Positions 7,888 to 15,449 of a stretch of DNA of 32,500 nucleotides are shown piece by piece; within the stretch, counting starts at the first letter, position 1, and each line of letters opens with the position of its first letter. The DNA is from an uncultured Bacilli bacterium. Its GTDB lineage: Bacteria; Bacillota_I; Bacilli_A; RF39; UBA660. The position numbers were made by a program, and so were the translations under genes. The DNA lies in NCBI GenBank assembly GCA_947632455.1, contig CANRPK010000014.1, forward strand, positions 1 to 32,500, in the 5' to 3' direction. The notes under the pieces were generated by a model. That model had not been told where the DNA came from and made no database searches. It saw nothing but the letters and a program-made list of their open reading frames with translations.

Positions 7888-8004
7888 AGATTTAATAAGA
7901 ATAAACTAAAAGAAGTAATAAATTTAATTTGTAAAGCCACTATCTTGGCTATGGTTGTATTGATTTATTATGTATTTAAATATATTTGCTTAATAATAAA
8001 ATAA
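7882..8004 (+). CDS. Possible 40-residue single-helix membrane peptide
   Basis: An open frame from GTG 7882 encodes a basic N-terminus (RFNKNKLKEVINL) and one hydrophobic segment of about 22 residues (ATILAMVVLIYYVFKYICL). The stop at 8002-8004 is followed after 15 bases by a terminator hairpin, which supports a transcribed unit. Against it, no ribosome site is visible before the GTG and the start lies inside the 7831-7887 repeat, so this could instead be the tail of a truncated gene. I do not recognise a family. Confidence 0.35.
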   Translation: MVRFNKNKLKEVINLICKATILAMVVLIYYVFKYICLIIK

Positions 8005-8019
8005 GTATTATTCTAAAAA

Positions 8020-8050
8020 GCGAGTAGTTATTGAAAATTACTCGCCTTTA
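8020..8050 (+). terminator. Terminator after the small membrane ORF
   Basis: GCGAGTA (8020-8026) pairs with TACTCGC (8039-8045), a GC-rich stem for this genome, followed by CTTTAT. Confidence 0.55.
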
Positions 8051-8097
8051 TGTTAGTATTTAATTAATAAAGTACATTAATAAAGAGAGGATTGAGT

Positions 8098-8547
8098 ATG
8101 CAAAAATATTTCGATAAAGCAATAGAACTTGCTAAATTAGGAGTTAAAAATTTAGAAGGCGGTCCATTTGGAGCGGTCATTGTTAAAGATAATAAAATAA
8201 TAGGCTATGGAAATAATAAAGTTTTAAAAGAAAAAGATCCCACAGCGCACGCTGAAATAATTGCTATTCGTGATGCATGTAAAAGATTAAATATTCATGA
8301 TTTAACTGATTGTGTTATTTATTCTACTAGTGAACCTTGTCCTATGTGCTTATCAGCAATTATTTGGTCCAATATTAAAGAAATTTATTTTGTAAGTAAT
8401 AGAAAAGAAGTTGCCAAAATTGGTTTTAGAGATGATATGATATATAATTATTTAGAAAATAAAGAGAAAGATATTTTACAAATACATCAGGTTGAAAATA
8501 AAAAATGTCAAGAACTACTTGAAAGTTATAATCATGAACTATATTAA
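8098..8547 (+). CDS. guaD: Guanine deaminase (GuaD-type)
   Basis: Hydrolyses guanine to xanthine and ammonia in purine salvage, in the cytoplasm. The zinc deaminase motifs are H51-A-E53 (DPTAHAEIIAIRDACK) and C81-PM-C84 (SEPCPMCLSAI). The sequence GGPFGAVIVKDNKII at 21-35 and the FRDDMIYNYL segment near 113 resemble Bacillus GuaD more than tRNA adenosine deaminase TadA. The ATG at 8098 is 7 bases from GAGAGG; an in-frame TTG at 8092 is too close. A general cytidine/nucleoside deaminase is the alternative. Confidence 0.82.
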   Translation: MQKYFDKAIELAKLGVKNLEGGPFGAVIVKDNKIIGYGNNKVLKEKDPTAHAEIIAIRDACKRLNIHDLTDCVIYSTSEPCPMCLSAIIWSNIKEIYFVSNRKEVAKIGFRDDMIYNYLENKEKDILQIHQVENKKCQELLESYNHELY

Positions 8548-8582
8548 AAATTTTTAGAGTAAGGAAATAAAATTGATGAAAT

Positions 8583-9308
8583 ATGAAAAATAAAGTAAAA
8601 AAATATTTGTTTATCACTTTTGGAATAAGCTGGCTAAGTTGGTTAATAGTTATTTTATTAATTAAATTTAATGTTGCTAAATATCCCGATTTTTTAAGTG
8701 GTTTGATAGGAATTATCGGGACTTTAGGACCTACTATTGCATCAATTATGTTATTAGATAGTAAAAAGGATCTAAAAAACATCTTTCACTTTATATTTAA
8801 CAAAAAAGAAAAAACTTATTTTTATTTAATTTCTTTTAGTATTATTTTAATTTTAAGTTTTGCCTTTATTGGCACTTATAATAAAGAAATACCATTATAT
8901 TTTATATTACCTTTATTTATATATGCTCTAACTTTTGGAGGAGGTTTTGAAGAATTAGGATGGCGAGGAGTATTACAACCTAATTTAGAAAAAAAGCATT
9001 CCTTTATTGTTAGTGCTTTAATTACTGGGATTATATGGGGACTATGGCATGCTCCACTTCAAATAATTCAAGGATATGCTTTATTTGACTTTAGTTTTTT
9101 TCCTTTTATGTTAGGAATAATTATGTTTAGTATTTTTCTGGCTTATATTTATAGAAAAACAAATTCAGTATTTTGTTGTGCTTTTTTCCATGGTTTATAT
9201 AATACTTTAACAACAATTTTTATAACTAGTATTGGTTCATTAATTATAGAGTTATTACTCGCATTATTATGTATAGTTTTATATTATAAAGAAAAATCTA
9301 ATTGCTAG
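8583..9308 (+). CDS. CPBP-family intramembrane metalloprotease
   Basis: A polytopic membrane protein of the CAAX-protease/bacteriocin-processing (Abi) family. The signature motifs are EELGWRGVLQP (123-133), with the catalytic Glu pair, WGLWHAPLQ (152-160), with H156, and FHGLYNT near 203. About seven hydrophobic segments can be drawn. Members process peptides, confer bacteriocin immunity or act as membrane proteases; nothing nearby shows which. No bacteriocin gene is adjacent. The start has only a moderate AAGGAAA site about 17 bases upstream. Confidence 0.88.
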   Translation: MKNKVKKYLFITFGISWLSWLIVILLIKFNVAKYPDFLSGLIGIIGTLGPTIASIMLLDSKKDLKNIFHFIFNKKEKTYFYLISFSIILILSFAFIGTYNKEIPLYFILPLFIYALTFGGGFEELGWRGVLQPNLEKKHSFIVSALITGIIWGLWHAPLQIIQGYALFDFSFFPFMLGIIMFSIFLAYIYRKTNSVFCCAFFHGLYNTLTTIFITSIGSLIIELLLALLCIVLYYKEKSNC

Positions 9309-9340
9309 AATAAACTAACTTAATAGCTATTTCTAGTTTT
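9305..9340 (+). terminator. Probable terminator after the CPBP gene
   Basis: CTAGAA and TTCTAG form a stem that starts within the stop codon and is followed by TTTT. The loop is long (20 bases), so it is a weak call. Confidence 0.4.
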
Positions 9341-9353
9341 GTAATTATATGTA

Positions 9354-9362
9354 TGCTATAAT
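9354..9362 (+). promoter_or_regulatory. Redox operon promoter, extended -10
   Basis: TGCTATAAT 25 bases before the ATG of the aldo-keto reductase. The next ribosome site is ATGGAG at about 9375. It probably drives the run of genes to 11756. Confidence 0.6.
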
Positions 9363-9386
9363 ATAAATAATAGAAATGGAGTAAAA

Positions 9387-10454
9387 ATGAAAAAACGGCT
9401 AATTATTATTTTAATATTATTAGTTTTATTAATCCCAATTCCATTTCATTTAAAAGATGGTGGAACAATAGAATTTAAAGCCTTAGTTTATCAAATAAGT
9501 AACGTTCATAAATTAAATCCCCATTCCCAAAATGGTTATGATACAGGAATTATTATAAAAATATTAGGAATTAAAGTTTTTGATAATATAAAGGAAAATA
9601 AAAATATGAATAATTTAATAAATACTAATTATAAATCATTAAATTTTAATATAAATAAAAAAGTTGTTACTTTAAATAGTGGTTATGAAATGCCACTAAA
9701 TGGCCTTGGAACTTATAGCTTAACAGGTGATACTTGCTATAATGCAGTATCTAGTGCTTTAAAATCAGGGGTAAGATTAATTGATACAGCTTATATGTAT
9801 GGCAATGAAGAAGAAATAAGTAAAGCTATTAGGGATTCAGGAATACCTCGAGAAGAAATATTCGTTATTACTAAAATTTATCCTACCCAATACGATAACC
9901 CAAAAGAAGCCATCGAATTAGCTCTTAAAAAATTAGATATAGATTATATTGATATGATGCTATTACATCATCCAGGTGATTTTGATGTAAGTGCCTATAA
10001 GGAAATGGAAAAATATGTAACAAGTGGAAAGATTCATTCATTAGGACTTTCTAATTGGTATGTTGAAGAATTAGAAGATTTTCTACCTCAAATTAATATT
10101 AAACCAGCTTTAGTTCAAAATGAAATTCATCCATTCTATCAAGAAAATAATGTCATACCATATATTCAAAACCTAGATATTGTAGTCCAAGGTTGGTATC
10201 CATTTGGAGGAAGAGGACACACTAGTGAACTTTTAAATAATGAAACAATATTAAAAATAGCAAATAATCATAATGTATCCGCGGCCCAAGTAATACTTCG
10301 CTGGAATTTACAAAAAGGCGTTGTGGTTATACCAGGATCTTCTAATCCTGATCATATAAAAGAAAATATGGATATTTATAATTTTGAATTAACTAATACC
10401 GAAATGCAAGAAATAAATGCTTTAGATAGAAATGAAAAACATGATTGGTACTAA
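9387..10454 (+). CDS. Membrane-anchored aldo-keto reductase with an extra N-terminal domain
   Basis: Residues 92-355 are an NADPH-dependent aldo-keto reductase with the catalytic tetrad D133, Y138 (DTAYMYGN), K163 (ITKIYP) and H194 (LLHHP), plus the cofactor-side motif IPGSSNPDHIKEN. In front is an unusual segment: a membrane helix or signal anchor at 4-20, then about 50 residues (KDGGTIEFKALVYQI, then IIIKILGIKVFDN) that resemble a small stand-alone Gram-positive protein, and a Lys/Asn-rich linker (69-91). AKRs are normally cytoplasmic and lack this. Either a true fusion places the reductase at the membrane, or translation also starts internally at M74 (ATG 9606). Flavodoxin, CMD and cupin genes follow in the same direction. 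Confidence 0.85.
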   Translation: MKKRLIIILILLVLLIPIPFHLKDGGTIEFKALVYQISNVHKLNPHSQNGYDTGIIIKILGIKVFDNIKENKNMNNLINTNYKSLNFNINKKVVTLNSGYEMPLNGLGTYSLTGDTCYNAVSSALKSGVRLIDTAYMYGNEEEISKAIRDSGIPREEIFVITKIYPTQYDNPKEAIELALKKLDIDYIDMMLLHHPGDFDVSAYKEMEKYVTSGKIHSLGLSNWYVEELEDFLPQINIKPALVQNEIHPFYQENNVIPYIQNLDIVVQGWYPFGGRGHTSELLNNETILKIANNHNVSAAQVILRWNLQKGVVVIPGSSNPDHIKENMDIYNFELTNTEMQEINALDRNEKHDWY

Positions 10455-10485
10455 AAATTTTAGTAAGAAGGAAAGGAATGATTTT

Positions 10486-10953
10486 ATGAATAAAATTTTA
10501 GTAAGTTATTTTTCAGCAAGTGGCATAACAAAAGATGTAGCAAGTAAAATTGCTAAAGTTATAGAAGGGGATTTATTTGAAATAGAACCAGTAAATAAAT
10601 ATACCGACGATGATTTAAACTGGCATGATAATAATAGTAGGTCATCTATTGAAATGAGTAATCCTTCATCACGACCAAAAATAAAAAATAAAGTTTCTAA
10701 TTTAAGTGATTATGATACTGTTTTAATTGGTTTTCCTGTATGGTGGGATTTAGCCCCAAGAATTATTAATACGTTTATTGAAGAAAACAATCTTGAAAAT
10801 AAAAAGATTTATGTCTTTGCAACATCAGGTGGTACAAGTGTAAATAATAGTTTTAATACTTTAAAAAATACATATAGTAACCTAAATTTTATAAGTGCTA
10901 AAAGATTATCTAATAACGTATCAGATAGTGATATAACAAGTTGGATTATGTAG
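10486..10953 (+). CDS. Flavodoxin
   Basis: A small FMN-binding electron carrier. The phosphate loop SYFSASGITKDVA is at 6-18, and the flavin-side loops FPVWWDLAPR and FATSGGTSVNNSF match the flavodoxin_4 type. 155 residues from ATG 10486, which follows GAAAGGA by 8 bases; an in-frame ATG at 10432 lies within the upstream gene and has no ribosome site. It is part of the redox operon and may supply electrons in the same pathway as its neighbours. Confidence 0.88.
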   Translation: MNKILVSYFSASGITKDVASKIAKVIEGDLFEIEPVNKYTDDDLNWHDNNSRSSIEMSNPSSRPKIKNKVSNLSDYDTVLIGFPVWWDLAPRIINTFIEENNLENKKIYVFATSGGTSVNNSFNTLKNTYSNLNFISAKRLSNNVSDSDITSWIM

Positions 10954-11002
10954 GAAATATAAGTACGAAAGTAGAAAGATTTAAAAGTTTGGAGGAATAA
11001 AA

Positions 11003-11335
11003 ATGAAAAAACAAACAGCGGGCAGAGATAAGTTAGGCAATATTGCCCCTTTATTTGCCGAATTAAATGATGATGTATTATTTGGGGAGGTATGGTCAAG
11101 AGAAGATCAACTATCACCAAGAGATAGAAGTCTAATAACTATTTCTGCATTATTTACAATGGGAGCTTTCCCTCAATTAAAAAGTCATCTTGTAATGGGC
11201 AAAGAACATGGCCTTAAAAAAGAGGAAGTAGTTGAAGCAATAACCCAACTTGCTTTTTATAGTGGTTGGCCTAAAGCTTGGAGTACTTTTCCATTAATTG
11301 AAGAAGTATATGGGAGTGATAATGAAAATGAATAA
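11003..11335 (+). CDS. Carboxymuconolactone decarboxylase-like protein
   Basis: A 110-residue AhpD/CMD-fold protein: WSREDQLSPRDRSLITISALF, then HLVMGKEHGLKKEEVVEAITQLAFYSGWPKA. The AhpD CxxC is absent, so this is the CMD type and not a peroxidase-reducing disulfide protein. Proteins of this sort often sit beside cupins in operons of unknown substrate, as here: the cupin start overlaps its 3' end by 14 bases. GGAGG precedes the ATG. Confidence 0.85.
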   Translation: MKKQTAGRDKLGNIAPLFAELNDDVLFGEVWSREDQLSPRDRSLITISALFTMGAFPQLKSHLVMGKEHGLKKEEVVEAITQLAFYSGWPKAWSTFPLIEEVYGSDNENE

Positions 11336-11756
11336 AGAAGAATTTGATAAATTAAATGTATTTGGATTAGGAAATCCCAATAATGCGTATGCACAATATT
11401 TTACAGGTAATAGTTATTTAAATCCTCTTGCTAAAACTACTAATGGCATTAGTTTTGCAAATGTCACATTTGAACCAGGCTGTCGAAATAACTGGCATAT
11501 TCATGCATCTAAATCTGGTGGAGGACAAGTTTTAATATGTACTGCAGGATATGGTTATTATCAAGAAGAAGGAAAAGAAGTCCAAAAACTATCTCCTGGA
11601 GATATAATTGTAATCCCAGCAAACGTTAAACATTGGCATGGAGCAAGACCCAATTCTTGGTTTAGTCATATAGCTGTAGAAGTACCAGGTGAAGAAACTG
11701 AAAATGTTTGGTTAGAACCGGTATCAAATGAAGAATATAACAAGTTAAGTGATTAA
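11322..11756 (+). CDS. Cupin-domain protein
   Basis: A 144-residue single-domain cupin with metal ligands in motif 1 (NWHIHASKSGGGQVLICTAG) and motif 2 (PGDIIVIPANVKHWHGA). The family includes small lyases and isomerases linked with CMD proteins; the substrate is unknown. The ATG at 11322 is 5 bases from GGGAG; another ATG at 11328 is possible. It overlaps the CMD gene, showing translational coupling. Its 3' half (from 11559) is repeated almost unchanged at 12848-13042 beyond the RhuM-Fic gene, so this locus has undergone a duplication and insertion. Confidence 0.87.
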   Translation: MKMNKEEFDKLNVFGLGNPNNAYAQYFTGNSYLNPLAKTTNGISFANVTFEPGCRNNWHIHASKSGGGQVLICTAGYGYYQEEGKEVQKLSPGDIIVIPANVKHWHGARPNSWFSHIAVEVPGEETENVWLEPVSNEEYNKLSD

Positions 11757-11824
11757 AAAATTTAACTGTTTTTCTATACTATAATGTTTTATATCACAAA
11801 AGATTAAAACAAACCAAAAATACA

Positions 11825-11853
11825 TTGTTAAATAAATATTCTTGATATATAAT
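11825..11853 (+). promoter_or_regulatory. Promoter of the RhuM-Fic gene
   Basis: TTGTTA (11825-11830), 17 bases, TATAAT (11848-11853). A separate promoter fits with this gene having been inserted independently of the cupin operon. Confidence 0.65.
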
Positions 11854-11885
11854 CATTTATAAATCAAATGAAAGAATGGTAAATA

Positions 11886-12821
11886 ATGAAAAATGAAATT
11901 ATACTATTTAAAAATCAAAATGTTAAACTAGAAGTCAATATGAAAGATGAAACCGTGTGGCTTACACAAGAACAAATGGGAATTTTATTTGGCAAGTCAA
12001 GATCAACAATAAATGAACATATTAAGAACATTTATAAAGAAAAAGAATTAGATGAACAAGAAACTTTAAGAAAATTCGGAAATTCCGAATTTAGTGCAAA
12101 GTCAACAAATTATTACAATTTAGATATGATAATTAGTGTAGGGTATCGTGTAAACTCTAAAAATGGTATTATTTTTCGAAAATGGGCAACTAAAGTATTA
12201 AAAGATTATATGATTAAAGGTTATGCAGTTAATCAAAAGAGATTAGAATATCTTGAAAAAACAATAAAATTAATAGATATTGCTGGAAGAATAGATACCG
12301 AATTAACAGGAATAGAAGCTCAAGAAATCATTAAAGTAATAAATAATTATTCAAATGCTTTAAATTTGCTTGATGATTATGATCATAAAAAAATTACTAA
12401 ACCAAATGGAACAAAAAACAATAAAAAAATTACTTATGAAGATTGTAAAAATATAGTTAGTCAACTTGAATTTGGAAATGATAGTGATTTATTTGCTCTT
12501 GAAAGAGATGAAGGCTTAAAATCTATAATAGCAGATATTTATCAATCTTTTGATGGAAAAGATTTGTATTCTACTATTGAAGAAAAAGCAGCCAATTTCT
12601 TATATTTAATAACTAAAAATCATACTTTTATTGATGGCAATAAAAGAATAGCTGCTACCTTATTTATATATTTCTTAAAATTTTATAATATTTTATATAA
12701 TGAAAAAGGTCAAGTTATTGATAACAATACACTTGTTGCAATTACATTACTTATTGCTGAGTCTAATCCTAAAGAAAAAGATGTATTAATTGATTTAGTA
12801 ATGAACTTCTTAGTTTCATAA
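11886..12821 (+). CDS. RhuM-Fic/Doc fusion protein
   Basis: Residues 1-115 are the RhuM domain (VWLTQEQMGILFGKSRSTI, later VGYRVNSKNGIIFRKWAT), a putative DNA-binding module. The C-terminal part (about 185-311) is a Fic/Doc fold with the active-site motif HTFIDGNKR (H246-R254). The Lys in GNKR is as in the phosphorylating toxin Doc and unlike the glycine of classical AMP-transferring Fic enzymes. The catalytic His is present, so the domain should be active. There is no separate antitoxin gene beside it, so the RhuM part may bind DNA and self-regulate. It has its own promoter but a weak ribosome site (AAAGAATGGT). It is flanked by a cupin gene and a partial copy of that gene, a sign of horizontal insertion. 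Confidence 0.87.
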   Translation: MKNEIILFKNQNVKLEVNMKDETVWLTQEQMGILFGKSRSTINEHIKNIYKEKELDEQETLRKFGNSEFSAKSTNYYNLDMIISVGYRVNSKNGIIFRKWATKVLKDYMIKGYAVNQKRLEYLEKTIKLIDIAGRIDTELTGIEAQEIIKVINNYSNALNLLDDYDHKKITKPNGTKNNKKITYEDCKNIVSQLEFGNDSDLFALERDEGLKSIIADIYQSFDGKDLYSTIEEKAANFLYLITKNHTFIDGNKRIAATLFIYFLKFYNILYNEKGQVIDNNTLVAITLLIAESNPKEKDVLIDLVMNFLVS

Positions 12822-12847
12822 TAGATTTGACAAAAATACTAGCCTCC

Positions 12848-13042
12848 TATCAAGAAGAAGGAAAAGAAGTCCAAAAACTATCTCCTGGAGATATAATTGT
12901 AATCCCAGCAAACGTTAAACATTGGCATGGAGCAAGACACAATTCTTGGTTTAGTCATATAGCTGTAGAAGTACCAGGTGAAGAAACGGAAAATGTTTGG
13001 TTAGAACCAGTACTAGATGAAGAATATGGAAAGTTAGAGTAA
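12848..13042 (+). pseudogene. Duplicated 3' half of the cupin gene
   Basis: From TATCAAG onward the DNA copies 11559-11756 with a handful of changes (for example Pro-Asn becomes His-Asn), then diverges in the last 30 bases. It keeps motif 2 but lacks cupin motif 1, so it cannot be a working enzyme alone. The frame is open back to a TTG at 12827, but no ribosome site precedes it. It ends 5 bases before the GNAT start. Confidence 0.8.
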
Positions 13043-13047
13043 ACAAA

Positions 13048-13527
13048 ATGGTAATAGAATACAGTAGTCAATATGATGAAGAAATTAAAGATTTATTTGT
13101 CGAATTACAAGAATATATTGCCAGTATAGATAAAGAAAAATATAATATTATAACAGAAGAATATCGGGAAAAATATTTTAAAAAAACTATCGAAGAAATA
13201 AAAAAATATAATGGAAAAATGTTATTATATAGTGAAAATCAAAAGATAGTAGGTTTAATCGTGGGCTTAATAAATAATGAAGCTGCTTTTGAATATGATT
13301 TTAAAGCTCCTAAACGCGGTAGAATTACTGAATTAATTGTATCAAAAAATTGTCGTGGCAAAGGATATGGCCAAATATTATTAAATTCTATGGAAAAATA
13401 TTTACTTAATCATGAATGTCAAGATATTTTACTTGGAGTATTTGGTTATAATGAAAATGCAATTAAATTTTATGAAAAAAATGGCTATCATCCTCGACTT
13501 ATAGATATGACTAAAAAAATATTATAG
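13048..13527 (+). CDS. GNAT-family N-acetyltransferase
   Basis: A 159-residue acetyl-CoA-dependent transferase. The acetyl-CoA loop is RGKGYG (about 108-113) after the strand ITELIVSKN, and the C-terminal half has the usual NENAIKFYEKNGY motif. The substrate is unknown. It directly follows the cupin fragment, and may originally have been the next gene of the cupin operon before the insertion. No strong ribosome site: GGAAAG lies about 20 bases before the ATG. Confidence 0.88.
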   Translation: MVIEYSSQYDEEIKDLFVELQEYIASIDKEKYNIITEEYREKYFKKTIEEIKKYNGKMLLYSENQKIVGLIVGLINNEAAFEYDFKAPKRGRITELIVSKNCRGKGYGQILLNSMEKYLLNHECQDILLGVFGYNENAIKFYEKNGYHPRLIDMTKKIL

Positions 13528-13622
13528 ATTTAATATTTATTATCATCTTTTTCTAACTCTCACTTTACGTCCTGTTAATTATTATAATAATTATCTATAA
13601 TTATGTTTGAAAGGAGCAAAAT

Positions 13623-14231
13623 ATGAATCAAGAAAAAATTAGCAAATTTATTGCCGACTTAAGAAAAGATCAGGGATTAACTCAAGAACAACTTGCCGAA
13701 AGCTTAGGAGTTTCTAATAAATCAGTTAGTCGTTGGGAAAATGGGCAATCAATGCCAGATTATTCTATCATTGTAAAACTATGTAATAAACTTAATATTA
13801 CTGTCAATGAATTATTAAGTGGTGAGAAGTTAAAAAAAGATCAATATAATGAAAAATTAGAGCAAAACTTAATTGAAATGGTTAAACAAAAAGAGCAATC
13901 TGATAAAAAAATGTTAATATTAGAAAATATCTTAGGATTAACTTCTACAATTATAATTTTAGCTATAATATTGCTAGTATCATACCTAAAAATATCAGAT
14001 TGGCTTAGATATTTAATAATCATAATAAGCCTAATTTTTCTAGTAATTACTTATTTTTTACTATTACAAATAGAGCAAGTTATAGGTTATTATGAATGTC
14101 AAAAATGTCATTATAAATATATTCCAACCTACCAACAAGTCCTTTTAGCTATGCATATATGTCAAACAAGATATATGAAATGTCCAAAATGCCATGAAAA
14201 AAGTTGGCAAAAAAAAGTTACCTCCAAATAA
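13623..14231 (+). CDS. XRE regulator with membrane helices and a zinc ribbon
   Basis: Residues 5-60 are a Cro/CI-type helix-turn-helix (LTQEQLAESLGVSNKSVSRWENG). A charged linker to residue 95 precedes two membrane helices (about 98-122 and 128-150). The tail holds two CxxC pairs (CQKCH at about 160, CPKCHEKSW at about 188) that could bind one zinc. The arrangement suggests a membrane-tethered regulator. Promoter not clear; GAAAGGAG precedes the ATG at a normal distance. The next gene, a membrane-anchored protein of unknown function, has its own promoter. Confidence 0.85.
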   Translation: MNQEKISKFIADLRKDQGLTQEQLAESLGVSNKSVSRWENGQSMPDYSIIVKLCNKLNITVNELLSGEKLKKDQYNEKLEQNLIEMVKQKEQSDKKMLILENILGLTSTIIILAIILLVSYLKISDWLRYLIIIISLIFLVITYFLLLQIEQVIGYYECQKCHYKYIPTYQQVLLAMHICQTRYMKCPKCHEKSWQKKVTSK

Positions 14232-14252
14232 ATAAAAGTATTTTTTAATTAA

Positions 14253-14282
14253 TTGAAAATACCTAAATAAAAATGCTATAAT
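14253..14282 (+). promoter_or_regulatory. Promoter of the anchored protein at 14311
   Basis: TTGAAA (14253-14258), 18 bases, TATAAT (14277-14282) with TGC directly in front, that is both a -35 and an extended -10. Confidence 0.7.
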
Positions 14283-14310
14283 AATTATATAAAATTAAAT
14301 GGAGGGTTCT

Positions 14311-14880
14311 ATGAAAAAACGTTATATAATCATAATAATTATTGCTTTAATAATCACAACCATTGCTTCTTATTTAATTATTTCTAAATTAGATAATAAT
14401 AAAACAGATAAATATGATCAGTTTGATCATGCCAATTTAACTGGTAAAACTGCTATTTATTATGTTAATCCTAATGGAAGTAAAGATGAAACTTATGCAA
14501 TGGTCGATTTAACTCCAACTCCCTATGAAGCCTATCGTGCTGGTTTTTATCATAAAGTAGGCGAGGACGATTTTATTTTACTAAAAACTTTTGAAACATC
14601 AGATCCTCTAAGTTCCTTAGGTTTCTTTGAAAATGATAAATATTATGGTGTAAATGACTTTGAAATAGGCTCTTTTATAATTAATTTAAATAAAGAAAAT
14701 AGTACTTTTGAAAAATTAAGATTTAACTATAATAATACTGAAATTTTTCCACTATATCTTAAAAATTTATCTAATAATATGGTTGAAGTCCATACTATAA
14801 TGTTTGAAGATAATCATAATATTTCTAAAGAATTTGAATGTTCTTTAGTAGACTACAGTTGTAAATTAAATGAAGAATAG
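14311..14880 (+). CDS. Membrane-anchored extracytoplasmic protein, unknown
   Basis: 189 residues with an N-terminal hydrophobic anchor (KKRYIIIIIIALIITTIASY, about 2-25) and no lipobox Cys, so it is probably an anchored external protein. The rest is soluble, Asn/Lys/Asp rich and contains two Cys near the end (CSLVDYSC) that could form a disulfide. I do not recognise a domain. ATG 14311 follows GGAGGG by 4 bases; the ATG at 14299 would place the ribosome site inside the gene. A strong terminator follows at once, so this is a single-gene unit. Confidence 0.7.
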   Translation: MKKRYIIIIIIALIITTIASYLIISKLDNNKTDKYDQFDHANLTGKTAIYYVNPNGSKDETYAMVDLTPTPYEAYRAGFYHKVGEDDFILLKTFETSDPLSSLGFFENDKYYGVNDFEIGSFIINLNKENSTFEKLRFNYNNTEIFPLYLKNLSNNMVEVHTIMFEDNHNISKEFECSLVDYSCKLNEE

Positions 14881-14906
14881 AGCAAGCAAGCTTGCTTCTT
14901 TTTTTT
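14881..14906 (+). terminator. Intrinsic terminator
   Basis: AGCAAG (14881-14886) and CTTGCT (14891-14896) around the loop CAAG, followed by TC and eight T. Confidence 0.85.
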
Positions 14907-14943
14907 ATTTTGCAACTTTTTAAGCTTGTTATTTGTTAATATA

Positions 14944-14959
14944 TTGAAACTAGTTTCAA
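14944..14959 (+). promoter_or_regulatory. Perfect 16-bp palindrome at the sigma-factor ribosome site
   Basis: TTGAAACTAGTTTCAA is fully palindromic and abuts the AAGGAGG ribosome site (14958-14964). It contains the TGAAAC core known from -35 elements of many ECF sigma factors, on both strands. It may be an operator, an ECF promoter element, or in RNA a UUGAAA/UUUCAA hairpin next to the ribosome site. Confidence 0.55.
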
Positions 14960-14969
14960 GGAGGTTATA

Positions 14970-15449
14970 ATGGCTAATGATTTTATTAAAATATACCATT
15001 TAATCAAAAATGATTTATTACGCCTAGCATATAGCTATACTAAAAACCTATCAGATGCCGAAGATATTATTCAAGAAGTATTTATAAAACTATATGAAAA
15101 TTTTGCTAAATTTAATGATGAAGAACATTTAAAAAAATGGTGTATTAAAGTAACTATAAATAAATGTAAAAATTTATATTTTTCTTCATGGCAAAGAAAA
15201 ATAAAGTATTTAACTAAAATAGATGAAAATAAATCATCACTCATATTACCAGAAAATAATCTTTTAACGGCTATCTTAGAACTACCTAAAAAATATAGAA
15301 TTGTAATTATCTTATACTATTATAATGGTTATAAAATAAAAGAAATATCGCAAATTTTAAAAATAAAAGAAACTACAATAAAAACTCAGCTAAAAAGAGC
15401 TAAAAATAAATTAGAAATAATTTTAAAAGAGGAGGGTAATAATGATTAA
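14970..15449 (+). CDS. ECF RNA polymerase sigma factor
   Basis: A 159-residue sigma-70 family regulator. Region 2 (about 5-75) has the DAEDIIQEVFIKLYENF motif, and region 4 (about 95-150) has LPKKYRIVIILYYYNGYKIKEISQIL followed by the recognition helix TTIKTQLKRAKNKL. It directs RNA polymerase to a stress regulon, probably envelope related. The AAGGAGG site is 5 bases before ATG. It overlaps by 8 bases the next gene, a single-helix membrane protein that is the likely anti-sigma factor. Confidence 0.92.
   Translation: MANDFIKIYHLIKNDLLRLAYSYTKNLSDAEDIIQEVFIKLYENFAKFNDEEHLKKWCIKVTINKCKNLYFSSWQRKIKYLTKIDENKSSLILPENNLLTAILELPKKYRIVIILYYYNGYKIKEISQILKIKETTIKTQLKRAKNKLEIILKEEGNND

Noticed and set aside
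12827-13042. A separate functional small cupin
   Set aside because: It lacks cupin motif 1 and a ribosome site and is nearly identical in DNA to the end of the upstream gene.
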